From: Lepidostoma basale
Lineage: Eukaryota > Arthropoda > Insecta > Trichoptera > Lepidostomatidae
Reading direction: 5' to 3'
NCBI GenBank assembly: GCA_022606425.2
Contig: JAHDVF020000442.1
Location: forward strand, 62,001 to 126,000
DNA length: 64,000 bases
Made by a program: the position numbers and the translations under genes. A model generated the notes under the pieces. It did not search any database, was not told the DNA's origin, and worked only from the letters and a program-made list of their open reading frames with translations. Positions 47,385 to 55,952 of this stretch are shown in pieces (position 1 is the first letter of the stretch; the number at the start of each line of letters is the position of its first letter).

Positions 47385-47880
47385 ACAAACCATCACGCCG
47401 TTTCCCGTAGAGGTAGGCAGAGAGAATGGACCGCCACACTACTCACCTCTCTAGCTTCCTCCACATTCATGCATCGAGTCATACACGCACGTCGATTCTT
47501 CCGACTTCTAACATGACCAATCTTTAAAATTTGATTAATTGGGTCATGCCATGTTTTGCTTGGTTTGCCTCGACTCCGTACTCCATTTACATCATTAACG
47601 TATACTTTCTTAACCATTCTTTCTCCATCCATGCGCTCCATATGTCCGAACCAACGCAGCGATCCTTTCATAGTTTTGTCCATCATACCTTCTTTTGCTC
47701 TACATTCCTTTCTTCCACAGCATTTGAGATTCTGTCGTATATCGTTCTACCACACATACGTCTTAGGGACCTCATCTCTACTGCATTTATTCTGCTCTCA
47801 TCCTTCTTCTACCAGTTCCATGCTTCGCTTCCATACATTAGAGTTGGGACCAGAAATCCATTTTATATATAAAATTTTAG
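47385..47880 (-). mobile_element. LINE-A copy of the TTG-tail subfamily
   Basis: An open minus frame (47393-47686) reads MMDKTMKGSLRWFGHMERMD, RMVKKVYVNDVNGVRSRGKP and CMTRCMNVEEAREVS. Upstream to 47880 broken frames show NWQKKDESRINAVEMRSLRR-like text. The 3' end is GGCGTGATGG followed by TTTGTTGTG, the TTG-type tail of 18386 and 54105. Confidence 0.8.
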
Positions 47881-48696
47881 ATAACCATACCATATATTTT
47901 TATTGTGATATAATTAGAAATGTTTCGTAAAATAATAAATATAACTTAAAATAACAAAAACAGAATAACATTTTGTTTTTGCAGATTCTTCAGTTATCAT
48001 TTATGGCGGACGAATGTAGCCAAAAGTCGCCCTTGAGGGTTGTGGGCTAATGAAATGTTTGTTTTATGGGGGCGGTTCTGGAACTGAAACGTGTGGCGAT
48101 AAGGACGCTTTTTCAGCTGGTGCCCACGAGCAAATTATAATTAAACCCACTGCCTTTTGTTTGCCCCCTGTGCCAGCCATGGAGATACCATATTTTTAAT
48201 CCTACTTAGGAAATGAGAATCCCTAAATTGAGGCCTGTTTATGGTAGTTAATATTCAAGAAATATTGCGTGGTTTTCAGCATTTAAGCATTTTTATTACA
48301 TTGAAAATGATTACGAATAAAAAATCTAATTTTATTTTAACGCTTACACTCCAAAGATAAAAAAAACGCACAAACAATTCAAATATTTAAAACCATTAAC
48401 ATTATAATCGCGTTTGCTTTGAAAATATTGTATAAACGCTTTAGTATTTACAAAAACATGCATCACAGTGGCGGTACTTCCATACAAGCCCAGAAGCCCG
48501 GCTTGCGTAAGAAATTTTGGATCAAAACCCTCAAATCTAAGTAATCATGCTCCCACATAAACCAACAACCCAGCTGATCACCTTCCAACAATGTTCCCAT
48601 CGGACGTAAGAGGAATAGCCACATGAACCGAACCTCTGTAATTCATAAGAGTTTTTGATTCAACATTTCGAAAAGAGTTAATAAAATAAAAATAAA
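47881..48696. other. Unassigned DNA with a GC-richer island
   Basis: 48000-48195 (AAGTCGCCCTTGAGGGTTGT, GGGGGCGGTTCTGGAACTG, TGCCCCCTGTGCCAGCC-like) differs from all repeats here and has a core AT box GAGCAAATTATAATTAAACC. It is a candidate conserved noncoding element; I have no comparison to prove it. Confidence 0.4.
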
Positions 48697-48730
48697 GCGC
48701 TCAGGGGAAATGGCGTGATGGTTAGTTAGT
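48697..48730 (+). mobile_element. Minimal LINE-A/SINE-D 3' end
   Basis: CTCAGGGGAAATGGCGTGAT followed by GGTTAGTTAGTTTT: only the last 30 or so bases of the shared 3' end inserted. Confidence 0.6.
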
Positions 48731-48779
48731 TTTGATACATTATCTGATACATTTTATATTTTATCATATATCATACTCG

Positions 48780-48990
48780 GACTATCGCGTGAAGGGTCTC
48801 CGTCTGCTACTTCTATCCTCGAGAGATCTCCACTCCACCACCCTTCTGTTCCATCTTTCATCTACCAATCTGGCAACATGTCCCGCAAATGACCATTTGA
48901 ACTTAGCCACCCTTTCAACGACATCCATTTTTCCCGACCTTCTACATATTTCACACGTTTGTCTGATGACATTCGAAAAATTGCTGGTGA
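48780..48990 (-). pseudogene. RTE-like (LINE-O related) fragment
   Basis: The minus frame reads SGKMDVVERVAKFKWSFAGH, VARLVDERWNRRVVEW and SLEDRSSRRRPFTR, the AGHVAR..D.RW..R..EWR motif of RTE C-termini. The first part of that 90-codon frame (48991-49054) is flank. Confidence 0.65.
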
Positions 48991-49080
48991 CTGGATGCGA
49001 AAGCCACAAGATATACATGGAGAAGTATGGAGAAGGTTCAGCAGTGGATAACATCAGATGTTTAAATACAAAAGTAAATA

Positions 49081-49225
49081 ATTAATACGAATGGAAACAT
49101 CTGTTTTCTAGTAGTGTTATTATAATTTATGTGAATGACATGTTTCGTTTTTCTAAGGCATTATAAAATGTGTTTTTTTATGGCCTTCGATATTGCTTTA
49201 GACATTTCATTCACATAAAATATTG
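49081..49225. mobile_element. HHR-E-like foldback fragment
   Basis: AATTAATACGAATGGAAAC, TGTTTTCTAGTAGTGTTATT and GTGAATGACATGTTTCGTTT, then an inverted part ACATTTCATTCACATAAAAT. The ribozyme-like centre is degraded. Confidence 0.5.
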
Positions 49226-49609
49226 AACGCTAAGGCACACTGTGGAATTCCATAGTAATAAACTTAGGAAATTGAAAAAAACTTTGTTTAATCCACTAAT
49301 TATTTTTAAAAAAAATTTAAAAACACGACAAATTTCGGAGGAAACCTCCATCGTCAGGTGTGTATTTTTTTATATTACCATTATGTATTATTATTATTTA
49401 ATATTATTTATCAGTTCTTACTGTTAAAAAAATAATTATTAGTACTTATAACAAAAAGCCCAGGTTCATTTTTAAATTTGAATTATTGTATCGAATTTTA
49501 ATAGCGTTTTTATATTAGTCTTTGTTTGTTTAGTTTTTATTATATGTTTACACCTGAAGATGGAGGTATCCTCCGAAACATGTCGTGTTTTTTAATATTT
49601 TTTTTATAG
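49226..49609. mobile_element. Foldback element with HHR-G motif pair, left part
   Basis: Starts with the Q landmark CACTGTGGAATTCCATAG, then AAACTTAGGAAATTG and TTTGTTTAATCCACTAAT, whose complements reappear at 51887-51935 beyond the nested insertions. Two HHR-G motifs face each other (about 49318-49360 minus, 49550-49592 plus). The plus motif is ACAC, CTGAAGA, stem II GGAGG/CCTCC, GAAA, CATG, TC, GTGT, in which ACAC and GTGT form a perfect short stem I next to the core. Confidence 0.65.
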
Positions 49610-49748
49610 GGAGATGCCTATTGGTGGCGATGAGGTTCGCAACCCATCACACCGCATCTCCCGCGGGGCGAAAAGAGAAGGATGGAGTGCCACATCGGTT
49701 AAAGTGTGACAGTTCATTATTTCTGCCTACCCTTTCGGGGAGACGGCG
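49610..49748 (+). mobile_element. SINE-D, left part, interrupted by Transib-type element
   Basis: GGGAGATGCCTATTGGTGG, GATGAGGTTCGCAACCCATC, CTCCCGCGGGGCGAAAAG, AAAGTGTGACAGTTCATT and TTCGGGGAGACGGCG. The last five bases are the target duplication. The family continues after the transposon at 51870. Confidence 0.8.
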
Positions 49749-50298
49749 CACAGTGGACGAAATGACCAAAAAACGCGAATTAATTGTTTGTTGGTAAGGT
49801 ATTGAAAAAAACAATTTTGCTTGTTGTATTTATACATAATTATTATTTTAAAGTAAAATTTAATCAAAAAATCTTATATTTAAATTGGCAAAAAAATAAT
49901 ATGGGATTTTGCAGGTAAACAAATATTAACAGTATATTATGCAGGTCACATATTATTTTAATATATTTTATTGTTGTTTATTAAAATAATCTACACATTC
50001 ACAAACATGACTCTTATATATACGTGTATTTATATATACTGATATGATACATAAGACCAAATTAATTGCCTAGATGTGATTTCTGCCAACCATCCCAAAA
50101 AGCTCTGTAAGAGAAGAGAAATGTAATCATATAGACAAAATTTATTTATTTATTATGTATTATTTATTTTATTAGAGAACATGCAGCTTATACATGAGAA
50201 AAAAAGCACACAGTTAGGAAATTAAAATTGAAAGACAATTACAAGTGCTCGTAAATTTAGCTCGTCAGAGAATTATAATACAATCATAAGTTGAATAG

Positions 50299-50437
50299 TT
50301 TAAAAAAGAGGAAAAAAACAACATTGAGCAGCTTCAGCACTACTAGCACACTCCTCTGCAACTACAACAATTAAACGATCCTTTAATACTTCATCAAACC
50401 AACAAACAACGTAACTATCTGCAACCCCACCGATTTA
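50299..50437 (-). other. Additional open stretch inside the Transib-type element
   Basis: A minus frame without ATG reads GVADSYVVCWFDEVLKDRLI and VVVAEECASSAEAAQCCFF before a stop. A GGGTTGCAG acceptor-like sequence precedes it, so it might be a further exon of the gene at 50461-51598. Unproven. Confidence 0.3.
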
Positions 50438-50460
50438 CAAAAAACAAACAAACTTATCTA

Positions 50461-51598
50461 CACACATAGAAAAATGATACAAAACCTAAGTGTTCAAAGA
50501 GTCTTCGTTATCATCAGAATCATCACTTAAATTTTCAGAGTCATTGGACGAAAATTTTAGTAAACTTAAAACATAGGCAATGGTCTAATAGAAGAAATTA
50601 CAGGGTCTGATAATTTAGTAGCCGCATGATCGACAAGGGATAAGAGTTTTACTTCCATCAATCGATCAGTTACTATGATTGCTTCTTTTTTAGGGAAGCA
50701 CTTTTGTTTTATATTTAATCGTAAGACGGATAAAACGTTTCCGGACACCTGAGTTTTGCTTCCTTTCTTAAACCTTTGTGTTGATCTTTGGTCAATTTTG
50801 AGCTGACGATAAGCGCTAAAGGCTTCTCTGGTGTATACGATGAAAGCTTCACGTACCCTTGATGCTCGACGTGGTGAAAATGTTATTTGTTTAATGAGTT
50901 TTGCAGCATCATTTTTCCCTGCGCTACGTAAACTCATTTCATTTGCTAATCGTAGTTCATCAGTACTGCGATTCTGCAGCAGATCTTGTATTATTTTCTG
51001 TCTAGTCTGACACCGCTTTCTGTAAATGATTTTGTTGGCCTGCCTTAAGATTTCGAAAACACTATTTTTTCTTCTCACCACCCTAAATTTTCTTCTTCGA
51101 ACTTCACAATGTAACTGCGACTTTTTTCCACCTCTTCATTAATTGTATTGAAAAAATTTTAATGATCTTGCATAATTTGGTTCTGGAAATATTTAAATTT
51201 GCTACTACGTGGTATTTGTGTGCGATATATGTTATTAAAAACACAATTGCTTTCCCACAATTAGCATTTAATGCTCTTCGTTCTCTTAATTTTTCAAATA
51301 ATTCTTTGCGTGAAACGCAAACAGCCCTTCCTAAAAACAAGAGTATCAAAAAAGGACAAAAGAGGAGAAACATTTATATATTGCATTAAAGTATAAACTA
51401 CAGTCTATAAGATGTATTTATTGTCAAATGGGTGCAACGAATGCTTCGTTTCTAATCTCTAATTGAAATATGAGTTTAAAACTCAAAAAGAGACAAAATT
51501 AGAGGTTTACTTTATGTTAGTTTATATCTCACGCGTAGATGATAAATCAGCATTGTTTTATAAATTGAATAGAAAATACCTTGAGAAACATCAGCCAT
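50461..51598 (-). CDS. Intron-containing gene carried by the Transib-type element
   Basis: ATG at 51598-51596 (MADVSQ, exon 1 to 51580) is followed by donor CAAG/GTATTT, a 249-nt intron and acceptor TTGTTTTTAG at 51331. Splicing keeps frame into GRAVCVSRKELFEKLRERRA (exon 2, to about 51104). The frame then shifts into 51081-50566 (RKNSVFEILRQANKI, FSPRRASRVREAF, KQKCFPKKEAIIVTDRLMEV); either an indel in an A6 run or a 49-nt GT-AG intron would join them in frame. An acidic tail (DSENLSDDSDDNEDSLNT) follows in another frame to 50491-50461 or thereabouts. The basic, KCFP..E.I..T..M.V.L..L.DH layout reminds me of N-terminal parts of Transib-like proteins. No RAG1-like catalytic core is visible. 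Expression is unproven. Confidence 0.5.
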
Positions 51599-51869
51599 TT
51601 ATTTATTTTGTAAATTTCTTCAAAAAAATACTAAATACACAACCGTCATTGCTCGGGCGCAGAAGCGAACTAAAAAATGTCCTGCTGAACTTCCAGCGTA
51701 GGCCCATTTTGTGACGTTGCCAACTTGCCGTTACGAGCTTTTGACAAATTCCAAGAAACACAAAGTTTAGACTGGTTATAATGCTACACTAAAAAAAAAT
51801 AAAAAAAGCCAATTAATGAAATTTTCAAAAAGCACTTAATTCGCGTTTTTTGGTCATTTCGTCCACTGT

Positions 51870-51990
51870 GCGGCGTGATGGTTAGTTAGTTATTAGTGGA
51901 TTAAACAAAGTTATTTTCTATTTCCTAAGTACATAAAATATAATAAAACTTTTAGAAAAGAGACGTTTTCATTCACTATGGAGTTCTATT
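51870..51990 (+). mobile_element. SINE-D 3' end and right arm of the enclosing foldback
   Basis: CGGCGTGATGGTTAGTTAG (51870-51888) completes SINE-D. Then TTAGTGGATTAAACAAAGTT and TTTCCTAAGT invert the left arm at 49255-49305, and AATATAATAAAACTTTTAG with GACGTTTTCATTC is the HHR-E arm. Confidence 0.7.
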
Positions 51991-52554
51991 TTTATTTCTA
52001 TTTATTATGTTATTTCAATTTAGATACTTCTTGGGTACCCGGGTACCTCTATCGATACCCGTCGCAATACTCCACCTGTTAACTAAACCTTATAAAGTAA
52101 ATTGCTCCTCTAATTTATTATTTACCTCATTTTATTCAAAAAAAGTTTTTTTCTCCTACAATATTCATTAGGTACCCGGGTATCTCCATCGATACCTGCT
52201 ACCCTTCTCTACACTCGTGGCTCGCCAACAACGCTCCCCCGGGTACCTGATCCGTACTTCGGCAAACATTTACGCGACATGTTTAAATAATGACCGCTTA
52301 TTTCCGTAGCAATCCCAGCGAATCCTTTTCGTAGCCGCTGCCCGAATCCTAATGATAAATGACCCGGACGTTGCTGTTGTTGAGTATCCCTAATTTTATT
52401 ATCCTTTTCCCATACAAATTGCGCATCAATCATCAATACTTGCCATTCATATAAACATTCAATATATAACAGCGCACACACACATGTGTAGCCGTCATTG
52501 TACGATTTGGAAATCGACGTTTTTCACATTATATCTTATAGCATCTTCAAGATG
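51991..52554. other. Unassigned sequence with a repeated GGTACC motif
   Basis: GGGTACCCGGGTACCTCTAT CGATACCCG at 52032-52060 recurs as AGGTACCCGGGTATCTCCAT CGATACCTG at 52170-52198, and CCCCCGGGTACCTGATCCG lies at 52235. 52200-52400 is GC-richer with a 90-codon minus frame of no recognised family. Possibly a regulatory or conserved block, or an unknown repeat. Confidence 0.4.
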
Positions 52555-52695
52555 TTGTCAGGATATCAATATATCCATGATGTGGTCAGATAGGGCAGAT
52601 AAAGAAGGTATTGGAGGGACCATGTGGAAAAAATTAACACCCAAAGACTACCACACCTTGCCATACACAGGAAACCAAAGGGAAGATGGATTAAT
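52555..52695 (+). pseudogene. Probable LINE-K scrap
   Basis: TGATGTGGTCAGATAGGGCA and GGTATTGGAGGGACCATGTG correspond to the DIVQWSRSRRRYWRDHVARM region of LINE-K in shifting frames, followed by GGAAACCAAAGGGAAGATGG (PPGRP-like). Low identity. Confidence 0.4.
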
Positions 52696-52789
52696 TTATA
52701 ATAGTAAACCCGATTGTTCAGTGGTTTTTCTCAGATTTAATTCATATTAATTATATAAATAGTAGTATTAATTATTATAATAATAGTAC

Positions 52790-53400
52790 AAGAGATGGGC
52801 GAGTGGAGGGGTATATTGAAAGAAGGGTTGGGGCAGGAAACAAAGTGAATGGTGCACTTAAAGCTGTCATCGCAAACAAAAACCTATCCAAAAAAGCTAA
52901 AATGGCAGTGCACAATGGCGTTCTTGTACCGACCCTTATGTATGGAAGCGAAGCTTGGAACTGGCAAACGAAGGATGAAAGTAGAATAAATGCAGTATAA
53001 ATGAGATCTTTTACGAATGTGTGGATACTATGTGTATGATAAAGTGTCGAATGAAAATATAAGAATGTGGTGAGTGCGGTGCGAATGATAGTGTTATGAA
53101 CAAAATAATGAAAGGATCATTAAGATGATTTGGACATATGGAAAGAAAGAATGGTAAAAGTTAACGATGTAAATGGAGCTAGAAAAAGAGGAAAACCGTG
53201 GAAAACGTGGCACGATCAAATAAATCAAATATTGAACGGCGGTCACGTGAGGAGTGAGAGAAATCGAGGCGCGTGCATGACACAATGTATGAATGTTGAG
53301 GAAGCGAGAAAAATATGTCAGGAAAGAAAAGTGTGGCAGTCCATTATTTCTGCATACCCCTTCGGGGAGACGGCGTGATGGTAAGTTAGTTAGTTTTACA
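52790..53400 (+). mobile_element. LINE-A copy with internal deletions
   Basis: ERRVGAGNKVNGALKAVIAN, KNLSKKAKMAVHNGVLVPTL and MYGSEAWNWQTKDESRINAV are open to a TAA at 52998. A shifted region with stops follows, then KTWHDQINQILNGGHVRSER and NRGACMTQCMNVEEARK, ending GGCGTGATGGTAAGTTAGTT AG. It lacks a piece of the GHMER segment (GAAAGAAAGAATGG). Confidence 0.8.
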
Positions 53401-53888
53401 AACTTTATTTTGAGACACATCGTATTATATATTAAAAAAATATATATTATTTTGAACACACTTTTCATTTAAATATGCGGTTTGGATTGTATCAGTTACG
53501 TCAGGCGCCCGAACTTCTTTCGTACATCGCAAAAAATAAATGTGGGTAATTAGTAAAAGTCCTGTAATCCATGGATCCTTCTTTCGTACTTTTAAAAACT
53601 CCCAGACCCTGATTATTAATTTTATTTGCAAAGTTTCCCGCCATATTTTCCGAAATTATTCCAGCCCCGCCCCCCTTCACCGCCGCCGGCTGACACGCGT
53701 CAATTTCGAAGTAGGGTCCCTCATTTGTGGGGGCACTTTTTCGAGTTTTCGATTTATTGAAATTAAAAAAGTTTCTCTGTGTATTTTATTTAAACCATTC
53801 GCCCGGACGTGCTGAATGGTTTCGCTTTCCGAATCTCTTTTAAATTTTAAGTTTAAATCATCAAATGTAATATACTTAAGAGTGATTT
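53401..53888. other. Unassigned DNA with a GC-richer island
   Basis: 53640-53745 (CAGCCCCGCCCCCCTTCACC, GCCGCCGGCTGACACGCG) matches no repeat here. No credible coding frame. Confidence 0.4.
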
Positions 53889-53995
53889 TTTCAGCGGATG
53901 GCCGAACCGACAGTGATGTTGGAAGAAGTGTTGGTGCGGGTAACAAAGCGAATGGAGCTTTAAAAATACTTATTTGAAACAAGAATTTGTCAATG
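53889..53995 (+). mobile_element. LINE-A scrap
   Basis: SADGRTDSDVGRSVGAGNKA NGALKILI-like coding text equals the 54356-54460 part of the next copy. It is truncated on both sides and ends in a GTCAATGTCAATG duplication. Confidence 0.6.
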
Positions 53996-54104
53996 TCAAT
54001 GACTCTTTCTTTGTTTTTTTTTGTAAATTAATTGACATGTTGATGGTATAAAAAGAATAGTTAAGGAGTGCAAAGGGTTAAATACTTAATACAGAGTGTT
54101 ACAA

Positions 54105-54985
54105 TATTGTTGTGAGTGATCTGTCTGTAAATTGCTTGATTTACGAGGACGATGCCATTCTCATTGCGGACGAATTACAAGTCTTGGTGTCGAGAATGTA
54201 TGAGGTATGCAAGTCAAATGATTTAATGATGAATGTCAGAAAGTCAAAGGTGTTCGTTTTTGAAAGGGAAGAGCAAATAACAGTTTCTCATATAAGTGTG
54301 AGCAAAGAAAACTTGGAACAGGTGAGGGAATTTGTGTATTTAGGTAGTATGTTCACAGCGGATGGCCGAACGGACAGTCATGTTGAAAGAAGGGTTGATG
54401 CGGGTAACAAAGTGAATGGAGCTTTAAAAATAGTAATTGGAAACACGAATGTGTCAATGAAAGCGCAAATGGCCGTTCACAATGGAATTCTGGTCCCAAC
54501 CTTTAGGTATGAAAGCGAAACATGGAACTGGCAGAATAAAGATGAGAGCAGAATAAATGCGGTAAAGATGAGGTCCCTAAGACGTAAGTGTGATAGAACG
54601 ATGTACGATAGAATCTCAAATGCTGATGTGAGAAAGGAATGTAGAGCGAAATAAGGTATTATGAACAAAATTATCAAATGATTGCTGAATTGGTTCGGAC
54701 ATATACGAGTAGAGCGCATGGGTGAAGAAAGAATGGTTAAAAAAGTGTACATTATGATTTAAATGGAGTACGGAGTCGAGGTAGATCGAGGAAAACATGG
54801 CATGACCAAATTAATCCAATTTTAAAGGTTGGTCATGTCAGAAGCCGGAAGAATCGATGTGCGTGTATGACTCGCTGTATGTGGAGGAATCTAGAGAGGT
54901 ATGTCAGGATAGAGTAGTGTGGCGGTCCATTCTCTCTGCGTACCCCTGCGGGGAAACGGCGTGATGGTTTGTTGTTGTGAATTTT
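54105..54985 (+). mobile_element. LINE-A, copy extending into the catalytic motif
   Basis: Starts about 54105 and ends at GGCGTGATGGTTTGTTGTTG (54959-54978). It reaches further upstream than any other LINE-A copy here. Frames after 54650 are broken in the KIIK*LLNWFGHI region and a VNDVNG equivalent is shifted. Confidence 0.85.
54112..54654 (+). pseudogene. LINE-A reverse transcriptase, palm end and thumb
   Basis: A 180-codon frame reading DLSVNCLIYEDDAILIADEL, QVLVSRMYEVCKSNDLMMNV, FVYLGSMFTADGRTDSHVER and GILVPTFRYESETWNWQNKD. YEDD stands where active reverse transcriptases have YADD, and sequence homologous to EHE before LQVLV is deleted. The catalytic DD is present but motif A and the rest of the enzyme are absent. 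The frame ends at a TAA just after ECRAK. Confidence 0.8.
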
Positions 54986-55019
54986 TTTGGTCTTTGATTC
55001 ACCCCCAATCGTTCTATTG

Positions 55020-55495
55020 TAATTAACTAACTAACTAACTAACTAACCGTCACGCAGCCACCTTATAGAGTAGCAAAAAGAATGGGCCGCCACACTGTTA
55101 TTTTTTGACATACTTATCTAGCTTCCTCAACATTCATACAATGTACATGAATTTTGAGGATGTTAGCCAAAAAAAATCCACCTTACTCGCCGACTGCATA
55201 TTACGTATAGTCTTTCTCTTACGAGTAAAATGAGCTCAGTAAGAACTTTTTTGCAGTCGATTTAACTTTTTCTTTACTTGGCCGGTATTTCGTATTTGAT
55301 TGATTTAATCATACTACGTTTTTCTTGGTCTTCCTCTATTTCGTGTTCCAATTAAATCGTTAACATATGCACTTTTTACAATTTGTTCTTCATTCGTTAG
55401 TTCCATGTGGATAATAGTGACCCTTAAATTATTCTACTTTCATCCTTCTTTTGCGACTTCCATGATTTCCATCCATAAGTTATAATTTCTTGACA
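55020..55495 (-). mobile_element. LINE-A 3' copy with a 130-bp interruption
   Basis: The tail CTAACTAACTAACTAACTAA CC, then GGGCCGCCACACTG and CTTCCTCAACATTCATACA to 55146, resuming at 55276 (GCCGGTATTTCGTATTTGAT) through 55490. The intervening 55147-55275 is unrelated (GCCGACTGCATATTACG). The minus frames are all interrupted. Confidence 0.7.
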
Positions 55496-55690
55496 TAACT
55501 AACTAACTACCCATCATAGTGTTTCCATGGAGCGGTAGGCAAAGAGGGTGGACCGCCATTCTCTCTGTCCTGACGTAGCTGTTGCTTCCTCTACATTCGT
55601 ACTCCGTAACATGCGCGCACGTAGATTTTTCGGACTTCTAATGTGGCCGCCATTTATGTTTGCTTAATTTAGTATTAATTTAGTAAGTTT
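55496..55690 (-). mobile_element. LINE-A 3' fragment
   Basis: AACTAACTAACTACCCATCA (tail and end), TGGACCGCCATTCTCTCTG, CGTAACATGCGCGCACGTAG and GGACTTCTAATGTGGCCGCC. It directly follows the previous copy in the same orientation, giving two staggered 3' ends. Confidence 0.7.
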
Positions 55691-55952
55691 AAAAAAAAAT
55701 ACCAACTGAACCTTACATATACATGATGTATAATGTTTGTATAACTAGTGTCAGTCCAAAAATAAAATCGCAATAAACTACAATAATGGTTTCTATGTTA
55801 CTTAATATACTAGTTTAAAACATTACTGGTTTATAGCCTATAAAAAAACCTTTTAAGACCATCAATTATGTGGTTTAAGTGCGAGGAATTTAGGGGTTAA
55901 CGAAATCATTTTTTACTTTAGTTCTAAACTGTTTTTAAAAAAGGAACATGTA
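55691..55952. other. Unassigned AT-rich DNA
   Basis: No feature recognised. It ends in the TA that the mariner targeted. Confidence 0.35.

Larger units (their letters stand above)
49749..51869 (-). mobile_element. Transib-type DNA transposon, 2121 bp, with RSS-like ends
   Basis: Perfect 35-bp terminal inverted repeats begin CACAGTGGACGAAATGACCA and continue AAAAACGCGAATTAA. CGGCG is duplicated on both sides (49744-49748, 51870-51874), and excision restores the SINE-D/LINE-A consensus GACGGCGTGATGG. The terminal heptamer CACAGTG is identical to the V(D)J recombination-signal heptamer; an A-rich block AAAAAACGC starts 12 bases later. GC-rich 5-bp duplications with a CAC start are diagnostic of Transib, the superfamily related to RAG1. 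The gene inside is on the minus strand and is too short for a complete transposase. Confidence 0.88.

Noticed and set aside
47531..47930. Two overlapping plus-strand frames of over 110 codons
   Set aside because: Both are antisense to LINE-A, whose sense frame on the minus strand carries the known motifs.
49749..51869. hAT or CACTA element
   Set aside because: Duplication is 5 bp and not 8 or 3, and the ends begin CACAGTG and not CACTA; Transib fits better.
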